Shown here: positions 48,370-58,630 of the stretch, piece after piece
Numbering within the stretch: position 1 is the stretch's first letter
Layout of the letters: each line of letters opens with the position of its first letter
Source: Luscinia megarhynchos
Taxonomy: Eukaryota > Chordata > Aves > Passeriformes > Turdidae
Assembly (NCBI GenBank): GCA_034336665.1
Contig: CM067592.1
Location: forward strand, 29,113,819 to 29,177,818
Direction: 5' to 3'
DNA length: 64,000 nucleotides
Program-made: the position numbers and the translations under genes
The notes under the pieces: model-generated
Databases searched by the model: none
What the model was told of the DNA's origin: nothing
What the model saw: only the letters and a program-made list of their open reading frames with translations

Positions 48370-49000
48370 TGTCCAAGTTTGGACAAACTTAGGGAAAAAC
48401 CCCCAGAAGAGCTTCCCAGGAAATAAGAAAAAATTTCACTCAGGGGAAAAGTGGAAAACCTATTTATTAACACATACAAGAGAAACACTTCCCAGCACAG
48501 ACCCCAGGTGACAAAAAGTTTTCACCGAGAGAGAGAAACTTGGACGCTTTTGATCTTCACTAGAAGGGCGAAATGCTTCTCTGGCCGGTGTCCAGCGGCA
48601 GGCCGCAGGGTTCCTCCGGAGCTGGTGCTGAATCCTCAGGGGTGAGGGAGAAGGGAGAGGGGAGAGAGAAAGAAAAAACAGCCGGAATAGCCAGCAAGCC
48701 TTAAACAGCAGCGAAGCTAAACCGAATAATCAAGCAATATAAAGTCAAAAAAAATCAAGCAAAAACCCAAAAACAGCTAACTCACAAACCAGGCCACGAG
48801 CCACCACCACAGCAGCGATAGCCACCCGCAGCAGCAGCCAGAGCCAAACGCAGCAGTCGCGAGCCACCCCCCAAGCCAAGCCCGCGGCAAACCAAGGCCA
48901 TTCCGCAGAGCAGAGCCCAGGCGGCCCCTCCCCGGGAGCAGACAGCTTCATGGCCAAGGGGGGCAGGGTAAGGAGTTAGTCAAATCATCAACCCAGGACA
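48370..49000 (-). repeat. 5' LTR of the provirus (631 bp)
   Basis: It has the same TGTCC...GGACA ends and the same internal text as 42351-43002. It is upstream of the PBS in proviral orientation, so it is the 5' LTR and holds the promoter for the provirus. Its AATAAA is at plus-strand 48463-48468. Differences from the other LTR are mostly shorter homopolymers, a few substitutions (for example near 48635, 48745 and 48970), and one small mixed stretch at about 48845-48862. Confidence 0.95.
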
Positions 49001-49005
49001 CTGTC
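49001..49005. repeat. 5-bp target-site duplication, right copy
   Basis: The pentamer ctgtc follows the last LTR base and matches 42346-42350 exactly. Confidence 0.9.
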
Positions 49006-49620
49006 TTATAGAGCAAAGTCATATTTCTGCAGTCTAACCCACCTAGACTTCAGTCTCAACAGGATGCCAGTATGGTGTAAAAAATTGACTATAAAAACAA
49101 TAAATGGTGGAAGCTCTAATAAGTTAGTGAACAGTGAGAAGAAAGAAAAAAAAAAAACAAAAAAGCAAAAAACGGTTTATCCTTTTCTTTTGGGGTTTGG
49201 CTTTTTTTTCCATGAAAAAACACTGGCACCAAAATCTTCACGATTCCAAGGTGCATCTATAAGAGTGTGATACAGATGATATTCAAATCATGTAGAATTA
49301 GGAAAAAAAATGTCCCTGTTCCAGATAGTAAATAAATTCTTTCTTCTTAAAAGTTTGTAATGAAATAGAATAGACTATTTTACATGGTTTTTTCCCACCT
49401 TATATGGATAGAGTTGACAATGCCTGGTTTAATCCACCATGTCTGTGTATAAGTAATTCTAGGTTTTTATTATGCATTTTATATTTTCTTCTAATTATTT
49501 ACAAATAATTCAAAATTTTGGCCTCATTTTTTATAGGAAAAAACACTTAGGTAAAATAAGCTACAACACTGATGTTGTTCTTAGTGAGAAAGAATCATGA
49601 AGTGTAATTTTTAAATAAAC
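49006..49620. other. AT-rich unique DNA, no gene seen
   Basis: Host sequence to the right of the provirus. There are no recognisable features except short A-runs near 49144-49175. Confidence 0.5.
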
Positions 49621-49624
49621 ATTG

Positions 49625-49775
49625 CTGGACTCTATTGAACCTTTTGGGGCACCACTGGTGAGAGGCCTCCAGTGAGACACTGTGCCACTGATTATTAGCC
49701 TTTGGGGTCTGCTGTTAAACCAGTTCTCAAATCACCTTACTGATCACTCATGCAATCCTGGGTTTACCCATGAGA
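49625..49775 (-). mobile_element. CR1 internal fragment, antisense
   Basis: Antisense text such as ccttttggggcaccactggtgag and aaaccagttctcaaatcacctt matches the reverse complement of the CR1 RT region. It stops abruptly where the 3' end of another antisense CR1 begins at about 49785, so the second element inserted into or beside it. Confidence 0.65.
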
Positions 49776-49784
49776 ATGTTGTGA

Positions 49785-50950
49785 GAATTGCAGAATCAGA
49801 GGTTGTGAAATACCTCTAAAATCGTTGTATCTGACCTTTGACTGATTACCACCAGGTTAACTAAACCATAGCACTGAGTGCCATCTCTAAAAATTTCTTG
49901 AAAACTCCCAGAAATGGTGACACCACCACCTCCCTAGGCAGCCTGTTTCAATACTTAATCACTCTTTCAGTGACAAAATTCTTCCTGGTGTCCAACGTCG
50001 ACCTGCCCTGGCACAGCCAGTTCCTCTTTTTCTGTCACTGGTTACCTGAGAGGAGAGGGTGACCCCTCCACCTGGTACAACTTCATTTCAGGCAGTTCTA
50101 GAGGGTGATGAGATTTCCCCTGAGACTTCTTTTCTTCAGGCTAACAATCCCAGCTCCCTCAGATACTCTTTAAGTGCTTCAGAAGCCTTTTAGCCCTTCT
50201 CTGGATGCACTCCAGCACCTCAATGTCTTATTTTAGGGGCCCTGCATTGGAGAGACAGCCTCACCAGTGCTGAGTACAGAGGGACAAACAATTCTGTAGC
50301 TCTGGTGGCTGCTCTATTGCTGATCTAAGCCTTGGTGCCATTGGCCTTTATGGCACCTGGGCATGCTTTGACTCAAGTTCAGATAGCTGTGAACCGACGT
50401 CCCCCAGTTCTTTTCTGCTGGGCCACTTTCCAGCCTCTCTGCTTCAAGCACTTCCTGTGGTTGTTGTCACTCAAGGGCAGGACCCAGCATGTCTCTATAT
50501 TGAACCTTGCACCTTTAGCTACCAATTCAGCCTGTCCAGATCCCTCAGTAGGGCCTTCTCTCCCTCCAGCAGATAAACACTCTGCCCCACTTTAGTGCCA
50601 TCTGTGAACTTGCTGAGTGTGATTCTTTTGTCCAGATCATCAGTAAAGGTATCACACAGGACTGGCCCCAGTACTGAGCTGTAGGGAACACCACTTGTGA
50701 CCAGCCAACAGCTGGATGGAACTCCTTGGATGACTGTCTGTCCAGCCAGACAGTTCTTTTCCCAGCAGAGAGTGCACCTGCCCAAGCCGTGGGCTGACAT
50801 CTTTGCCAGGAAAATACTGTGGGAGACAGTGTCAAAGTCTTTGCTGCAGTCCAGCCGTTCCTCATCCACTGGGCAAAACACCTTGTCATAAAAGGAGAGC
50901 AGAGTGGTCAAGCACAGAGAGACAGTGTCAAAAGCCTTGCTCAAACCTGA
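49785..50950 (-). mobile_element. CR1 LINE fragment, antisense, about 1.17 kb
   Basis: It begins with the reverse complement of the CR1 3' end (attgcagaatcagaggttgtg). It continues through the 3' UTR (cctccctaggcagcctgtttcaa at about 49930) and the ORF2 C-terminus, into the RT region. There the minus strand encodes a FTDDLD-like segment and a [15 protein letters not shown]-type segment (50944-50519 in a single 141-codon minus-strand open frame). Frames are broken elsewhere. Dead LINE. Confidence 0.87.
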
Positions 50951-52204
50951 AATAGATTATATCCACTCATCTCCCTGTCATTGGCAGAAGGACTGCAGAG
51001 GCGTTACAAAATTTAGTATAGGTCCTGCTCGCACACACAAAGAACTGTGCTAGAAGACACAATTGTTCTTACCAACAATTTGTCTGTAATAGTATTCTTT
51101 TTTTCTCTGTAAACATCACATCTTCATATTTTGGAAAACATAAATTCTTTGATTAGATATTTTGATTTGATTTTGGACAGAGTACATTTTTGGCTTTGTG
51201 TAGAAACTATATTCCTTAGGTCTGCAGACTGAAAGGGGTCAATCCAACAAATCAGTGGAGAATGAAGGTAACAAGACTTATTTTTAAATTGTTGAGAAAG
51301 TGAATACTTGTGGTATTTTTTTATGAGCAGACTTCTGAAAAAAAATATTTTGAGCATTAGGCTATGACAATCAAAGACCAAGATGTATGTGTTCATATGG
51401 TACTTCTTTATTGATTAACATATTTAAACATTTCCAGTTCTTCTGCTTCTACAAGTATATTTATAGAATAATCTCTTATTAGTAATATTAATCACGCATA
51501 TTGCATTTTACATGTTGGCATTTCAGATTTTATCCTTATGGTATTAAGCTAATGTTCCTGATTGATGTAACTGTACTGGAGGTGTCACTATGCTGACAGA
51601 AGCAGATTTTGGACAGCAGAAATGAATTAATATCACTCCATAAATACCTGATAGTTCATGTGAGATATAAAAAATAGCTTAGGACAGCTTGTGATCTATT
51701 GAAGAAACCCTATTTATATCCTCAGTTTTTAGAATTATCTGATTTAAGTATTGATGTTAAATTTTACACAGAGTAATACTCTATCAACAATAACTGGTTT
51801 AAGTAATGATGATAAATTTTACACAGAGTAACACTCTATCAACAATTACTGATAAAGTGCTAATCATCTTCTGCAGTAACCTGCAACCCAGTCTTCTATT
51901 TGAAGGCACATTTTCTTCTTTCCATTGCAGCCTGTAGTAGCAACAGACAATAATAGACAAAATATTTCTTCATCAGTACATTGTGTCACTTAACATTTAC
52001 AAATGCTATTTCTTACTGGTTACTTAATGTTAGGATTGGCAACATGGTACTTACAGGATGCAGAGAATTACAGCAATGAGACCAAGTAATATAATTACTT
52101 TTTCATCTCAATAAACCTCCTGTGAAGTACAGAACCTGATTCGCATTTCATAAACTTCCACTGAATTTGTCAGAAACATGCATTAGTTGAAAACTTTAGT
52201 GTTC
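50951..52204. other. AT-rich unique DNA between two antisense CR1 copies
   Basis: No gene was recognised. It contains the 55-bp tandem duplication at 51743-51852 listed separately. Confidence 0.5.
51743..51852. repeat. Tandem duplication, two 55-bp units
   Basis: Units 51743-51797 and 51798-51852 are near identical, sharing the core aaattttacacagagtaa and ctctatcaacaa. They differ by about six substitutions. No known element family was recognised. Confidence 0.9.
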
Positions 52205-52207
52205 TGA

Positions 52208-53320
52208 AAAGAATCACAGAATACTTGGGCTTGGAAAGGACTTCTGGAAACATCTATTCCAGCATGTCCTGCTAAAGCAGATCCATCTGGATCAGACTGC
52301 ACAAGATCCCATCTAGGTGGGTTGTGAATATCTCACGGGCAAAGAGACTCCACAACATATATGGGTAGCTTGTTCTAGTGCTTGATTAAAAAAAACCAGC
52401 AGATTTTCCTCATATTTAAATGGAACTTCCTGTATTTCAATTTGTGTCTATTGTCCCTTGTCACTGGGCCCCATTGAATATAGTCTGGTCCCATCCTCTT
52501 GACATTGTCCTTTAAGATATTTGTACACATTGATAAGATCCCTGTTCAGTCACCTCTTCTCCAGGCTAAATTAGGGGCCCAGTTCCCTCAGCCTTTCCTC
52601 ACAAGAGATGATGCTCCAGTCCCTTGATAACCTTTGTAGCTCTCCACTGAACCTTCTCAAGCAGTCCCTTGTCTTTATTAAGCTGGATAGCCCAGAACTG
52701 GGTGGAGTATTCCAGGTAAAGGCTCAGAGTAAAGTGCAAAATGCAGAATAGAGGGACAGGATCTCCTCCCTCAACCTGCTGGCAATGCTATTCCCAGTGC
52801 ACCCCAGGACACCACTGGCCTTGGCCACAAGGGCACACTCCTGGTTCATGGACAGCTTGCTGTCCACAGGGCCCCCAGGTCCTTCTCTGCAGAGCCCCTA
52901 CCCATCAGGTCAGCCCCTGGTGTGTGGTACAGGACCCTGCACTTGCCTTTGTCAAAATTCATTCTTTGCCCAACTCTCCATCATCTGCAAACTCTCTGAG
53001 GGTGACTCTGTCCCATTATCCAGGTCATTGATAAATGAGCTGAACAAGACTGTTTCCAGTACTGACCCCTGGGGAACACTGCTATGAGCTTCCAACCAGA
53101 CTCCACATCAGCCTCTGAGCTCTGCCATTCAGCCAGATCCACTGCACTGTCCATTCACCTAACCCACACCTGCTGAGCTTACCTGTGAGTTTGTTGTGAG
53201 AGACAGGGTCAAAAGCCTTGTGGTAGTCAAGGCTGACAGCGCCCACTGCCCTCTCCTCATCTACCCTGACAGCCACGCCATCAGCTGAAGCAATGGGCAA
53301 GCATGATTTCAAAATCATAA
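52208..53320 (-). mobile_element. CR1 LINE fragment, antisense, about 1.1 kb
   Basis: It starts with the reverse complement of a CR1 3' terminus (gaatcacagaatacttgggc). The 3' UTR and the ORF2 end follow (caggctaaattaggggcccag at 52563), then the RT region. In 53318-53082 the minus strand encodes an AVSLDYHKAFDPVSHN segment typical of CR1 RT. There are many stops and frameshifts. It is the same orientation as the fragment at 49.8-50.95 kb. Confidence 0.87.
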
Positions 53321-53852
53321 CATTCCACTAAAAGGCAAGCTATTCTTACAGATTGTAAGCTAGTCTCTTTGACAATGTGAATACAGATTGTCTTTCTCAT
53401 TGCCTTTGCTTTTTTGCTACACTTAATATCCTAAAAGACAGATATTTTCCATGGTTTTATTTAATTATTTCAGAATACTGTTGTGATCATACAAATAGAT
53501 TAGCATAATTATACAGAGCCTCATAACAAAATCAATACAAACATTGTGAAAAATGAGAAAAGGATAGAGAGACTAATGTTGTCATTTCACTAGCAAAGGC
53601 CAAACCACAGAAATGAGAACAGTTGCTATTATGAAATGTTCTTTAAATATATATATCCTACATGTTTCTGAATAATTAAACCAGTTCCTTCAAATAATAA
53701 TGTGGGACTTGAAGAGTCTACCTGTTTTAATTTATAACGATTAGGATTATGGAAGAAAAATACTGATGGTAATGCCTTAAACAGTCCCATCAGCTTTCAG
53801 GAAAGTATTCCATGTCAAAAAATATGCATACTTGTACGTTTGGATTAGAACA

Positions 53853-54250
53853 ATTTTCCTTTTTCTTTTTCTTTTTCTTTTTCTTTTTCTTTTTCTTTTT
53901 CTTTTTCTTTTTCTTTTTCTTTTTCCTTTTTCTTTTCCTTTTTCTTTTTTCTTTTTCTTTTTCTTTTTCTTTTTCTTTTTCTTTTTCTTTTTCTTTTTCT
54001 TTTTCTTTTTCTTTTTCTTTTTCCTTTTTCTTTTCCTTTTTCTTTTTTCTTTTTCTTTTTCTTTTTCTTTTTCTTTTTCTTTTTCTTTTTCTTTTTCTTT
54101 TTCTTTTTCTTTTTCTTTTTCTTTCTTTCTTCTATTTTTTTCTTTTTGATTTTTCTTTTTTTTTCCGTTTTTATTTTTTTAAATCTTTTTCTCCCTTTTT
54201 CCTTCCTCCTTGTTCCTTCTTCGTTGTTCCTTCTTTCTCTTCTTTTTCCA
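53853..54250. repeat. TTTTTC array and T-rich tail
   Basis: TTTTTC hexamers run from about 53853 to 54130 with interruptions (TTTTCC, TTTTTTC). An irregular T-rich stretch continues to about 54250. The interrupted motif near 53921-53953 recurs near 54019-54051, so part of the array is itself duplicated with a period of 98 bp. Open frames of Phe/Ser/Leu across it are repeat artefacts. Confidence 0.93.
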
Positions 54251-54289
54251 TATAAGAATAAGCTTTTGTGGACCTTAATTTTCTTTTAA

Positions 54290-54443
54290 GACAAGGCATG
54301 GAAGTATTCATTAAATGACTGGATGTGTCACTTAGTGCTACGGTGTAGTTGACAAGGTGGTGATCAATAAAAATTTGGCCTTCCTGAACTCAAAGGTCTT
54401 TTCCAACCTAAATGATTCTGTGACTCTGTGATTCTGTGCTTCC
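54290..54443 (+). mobile_element. CR1 3' end, sense, about 155 bp
   Basis: It reads caaggcatggaagtattc, then cgactggatgtggcac-like text, gtgctacggtgtagttgaca and ctcaaaggtcttttccaacc. It closes with tgattctgtgactctgtgattctgtgc. Only the 3' UTR is left. It follows the T-rich array directly and faces the antisense CR1 at 52.2-53.3 kb. Confidence 0.88.
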
Positions 54444-57400
54444 TTGAAGTGGTACAAAATATATATATTTGAATGTATTTGCAAAAAAATCCTTTTAGAT
54501 CCTTCCCAAATTCTCTCATTTTTCAGAGATTTCAAGTCTACTTTAGAGGAGTATCAAGACAAACAAAATGTCAAAAAAGGTTATGGTGTTATTTGAAGCA
54601 TGGTTTTCCCTAACGTAGGATGGAAACTACACATTGTGCTCAAAGTAGGTCTCTTTATCACAATGCATTTAATACTCTTGAAAAAGTCTTTCTTGTGTTT
54701 GTGCAAGTATATTTAACATTTTATCAACAGTATCTTTAAATGTCGTTTGACTATGGCAAAGTACTGACATAATATTCCACTGCTAAAAAGATAAAGTAAA
54801 AGTGAAAGTTTTCTTTCCTGGCAGGGCCCATTTCATTCTATCATATAGATCAGCCATACAGGAAAGAGTTTCATAAAGATGATAAAAGTGATTTGGTCTA
54901 TTTCAATTTAATGAGTGTAAGTTTTTTTTCTCTTGTCCTGTTTAAGTCCTTGCTTTCTGAACATCAGAAAATATTTTATTCTCACTATACAAGAAATCAT
55001 TAATTTGATTTTTTTAAAAATTTTTTGTTCATTATTATGTCAAGTAAATGGCATAAAATATTTTCACAATATCTACTTCTGCTTATAAACTGCTCCTTTT
55101 ACACACGCCTGCATGAATATGTATACTGTCACAAGTACATATTTATTACTGCGGGTTCAGTGATCTGCATTGATGAAGAGAAGTTTGTGAAAAGCTTGAG
55201 TATACATAGACCTTTTCCACCATTCTCAAGGTACAAAGTTTAATGAAAAAAATCTTTGATATCTTATCCTTAAATGTAGTCATACAAATAAGCTGAGTCA
55301 GGATATGAGTTTTCCCAGTTCCACATTTTCACAAAGTACTGTACATCATGCATTGACTTCAGCAGCACAGTGAGATCTGGTGTTATAGGTTTGGAGGGTA
55401 TAAAGGAACAGCAATTAATTAAATTGTCATTGGTTGCTAGTGTCATATGTCACCTGCAGAAACCAAATTTGCAAGGAATCTCATCAAGAAATAATTAGCA
55501 AGTGAACAGATTCTACAGAATATCAACAACTCAAATCTATTGCATGCTTCCACTGGGAATCAGAAGTTGACTGTTTCTGTACTTTCATCAGAAAACCTGA
55601 TCTTTACATTTTCTACAACTTAAGGCTTAATATGCTAAGAACTGCATATTAACTATGTGATGTGACTAACACCAATCCCTCTGGCACTATCTTTCATACT
55701 ATTATATCTCTGGGGTGCTGCAACCTCCATTAGCCTGGAATTTTCTCGTCCTTTCTCCTTGATTCTCCACTGCATACATTAAGTGTCTTGATTCAATTTG
55801 CAATACAAAAGCAAAGCATGTACTCACAGACATGAAAATGGGCTACTCCTTACTTTAGAATGGAATATTGTTTTAGCACACTAAATGGTTTTTTCCCTGT
55901 TACTGCCTTCAAAGCAGTAGAAGGTATGTTCTCAGTTTCTCTACCAAAATACTATGAACATAAATCTTTACATATGAAGTATACTGATTAATGTAATTTA
56001 TTTGCTTTAAAGTTTGTTTTAAAGTATTCAATAATTTATTTTTTCTCTGCAATATGTATCATTTTATAAAAGCTTTTTAACAATAATATTTTGAAGTGAT
56101 TACAGAAAAATATTCATACAGGGAGTTTACCTTTTGTTGGAGTGAATAAGAAATTTTAAAGACAATTAACACCAAAACATAATTACCTCACCTAGAGAAT
56201 TCTTGATCTGACAGGCCTATCTTTTAGCACCATTCATCATATTTAAAATGAAATGTTTTGTTCAACACCTACAATCAATCAATTAATGTAAATTATCTAC
56301 AATACATAAGTAGTGCCAACTTTCCAAGGGAACATATTTATGTAGGTTATTTTCCCAGAAGAAAATAAGGGGGGGTTTAAAAAATAAAAAAGCCGTAATG
56401 GTCAGAGATAAATAAAGTTTAAAACTAATAAAAAACATATAGAAGGAAGTCATCCTTTGAATTCAAGTTTTTTATTATTTATATTATTGCAGAAGTCTTC
56501 CACTTTTCTTGTAGGTCTTTTTTGTGGTATCTGTTCTCTCAGTTGTTACTGGATTCAAAATTTTTAGATACTTTGTGGTAAAGACAGATCAATTCTATTT
56601 TACAGAAAAGAAAACAAATCCACAAAATTACCCAGATCTCCTAAATTTTCAAAAGGATTTTCTTTCAGTTTTTATTTCAACCTTTCAAGCATTTTCATCC
56701 AATGATTAGCCCATATGAAAAATGTAGGAAAGATTCAAACTAAGGACTCTTTTCTTTTTATCTGGTGGGTGAAATCTGTCTTAGACAAAAGAATATCCCA
56801 TTTAAGAGCTTTGTTGATGTTTGTCTAGGAAATAAGCACTGGGTTGTCCAGCTGTAGCAAAATGTATTTAGCACAAGCAAATCAGCTGGAGTCCAGAAAT
56901 CAAAAAGTATTTTTAAGCTGGAAATGAAATTTCCCAATTTTTAAGTTTAGGACATATAGACCTTTTAGGTTAAGGTTTTAGTCATGATGGGAAAAAGGAC
57001 AGAAATAACTCAAGTAACAGAACTTCTGTATTAGCCAATTGCTACAATTCTGTTTAATAGATTTCCAGTTTATAGGTTATTTTATTGCTTTGACATATAT
57101 TCATATTTTCATATGATTAATTATAAGCATAATATTTCTGTTTCTTCATATTTCTCAGCATGTAACATTACTTCCAATGTTAATCTCTTACAGCAGCTGT
57201 AAGAGATTCATATTAAGAAAAATCATTCATGTTTTATGGAAAATTCCTCTAAATGTAAATTAACTGTATTCAGATTACAAGCCAGTACTGCTAGTGAACT
57301 TTGCTCAAGAACCAGCAATTGCTAGCAAACTGTCTCATAAAGTGCTCACTTGTTCCTTCATTTAAACATGTCTGTAACTTATGCACAATATTGTCCATGT

Positions 57401-58310
57401 GAAAAGAAGGCCCAGCTGTCTGAAATCTGACATGATTTACGGCATGTTATTAATAATGAACTTTAACAAAGCAGACAGGATGGCAAGGTACTGATGGGAA
57501 ACTTCAGATTTTAACAAGTACTTAGGGCACCTGGAGCACGTAGATTTAGAGTTCCAACTCTGTTCTGAAATCCTGCTGAAAACTGCTTATCCACACAGAA
57601 ATATCTATGTAACATTATTATTCAATCTGGAAAGTCAAAAGCAACTAGATGTGATATTAGTCACATCAGGATGTAAGAGCTGCTTGCTACAGAGACAGAT
57701 GCTGCTTCACTGGACTGGTTCAAGTACTCCATTAAATGGGCATGCCTTATTCCTTGAATTAAAAGCACAGACGTGTTTCCAGGCTTTCATTTCCACCCTA
57801 AGACCTTACACATTTAACACAGGAATAAATAGTAGCTATAATTGTCTCCCTAATGCTGGCAAACACTTTTATTTCAAGGGAGGTGTGGTTATATCTTGTG
57901 CCAAAAAAGAAGCAAAACTGATATTCATATAAAATTGGACATAATTTAGTTGCTAGAAGTAAGATTTCCAAATAAATTACTATCTCACACCAGTACTCTG
58001 ATAAAAAGCATTTGAAAACAAAAAACCCTGTAGTAATTGAAAACATTTTAAAATAATTCTGAAATAAGCAAAAATAAGGCAAAAAATAAAATTATTTTGT
58101 CAACAAGCTGAGGAAATTTTTATTGAAACTCCATCCTGTTTTTACAAATGCAATTAAAGACAGCTTACAGTGCAACTTTTAATTTAAAACCTTCATCTTA
58201 CACAACACTCAGATATGCATTTTTGTCCCCTGAGAAACGAAAAAAGCTTTCATGGATCAATTTTAGCTGTATTTCCTTCTTTTTCGTGATTATACTGGGA
58301 AAAAGAAAAG
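54444..58310. other. AT-rich unique DNA, no gene seen
   Basis: No recognisable gene, RNA or repeat. Open frames reach 94 codons (57651-57932 plus and 57798-58082 minus) with no known motif. Confidence 0.55.
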
Positions 58311-58311
58311 G

Positions 58312-58630
58312 TGTGTTGGTTTGGCATTAATTGAGTTTTGGTGAGGAGGGAATGAGCCCAGCCACAGAAGTTCTAAGAGAAGCTGCTAACAGCATCCTCC
58401 ACGCCTGGCAAGACCAACTGCTGGATCTGAGAATAGGCACACCGATGAGTCAATTAGAGAGGTAAACACACCCCTATGAGATTCACATTTTAAAAGAAAC
58501 AAACCCTGGGAATTTCTCTTTTTCTTTTGCAGCTGGGCCAGGCCACCAGGCCCCATCCTGGCATCCCCCCAGCGTGGCCAGACCAGCCCAAAGCTCGGCT
58601 GAAACGCTGCTGCTGATGAGCACCAAATAA
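58312..58630 (+). mobile_element. LTR-like fragment (ERVL type), sense
   Basis: It opens with tgtgttggtttggcatt. This and the following gagttttggtgaggag and gagaagctgctaac text resemble the 5' end of songbird ERVL-type LTRs from general knowledge. A second GC-richer part lies at 58528-58625 (gctgggccaggccaccagg). The 3' end and a polyadenylation signal are not clear. It is probably a truncated solo LTR. Confidence 0.5.

Larger units (their letters stand above)
42351..49000 (-). mobile_element. Complete ERVL-like endogenous retrovirus, minus strand
   Basis: A 6650-bp provirus with two LTRs, primer binding site, gag, protease, reverse transcriptase, RNase H, integrase and polypurine tract in retroviral order on the minus strand. 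It is bounded by the pentamer ctgtc on both sides. No env is present: only about 120 nt separate the integrase stop (43124-43126) from the 3' LTR. The RT connection, RNase H and integrase text resembles vertebrate ERVL (class III, spumavirus-related) elements, which normally lack env. The LTRs differ mostly in homopolymer lengths with few substitutions, which suggests a recent insertion. The coding frames are broken many times as given, so this copy is not shown to be functional. Confidence 0.93.

Noticed and set aside
53812..54255. 147-codon Phe-rich open frame
   Set aside because: Translation of the TTTTTC repeat.
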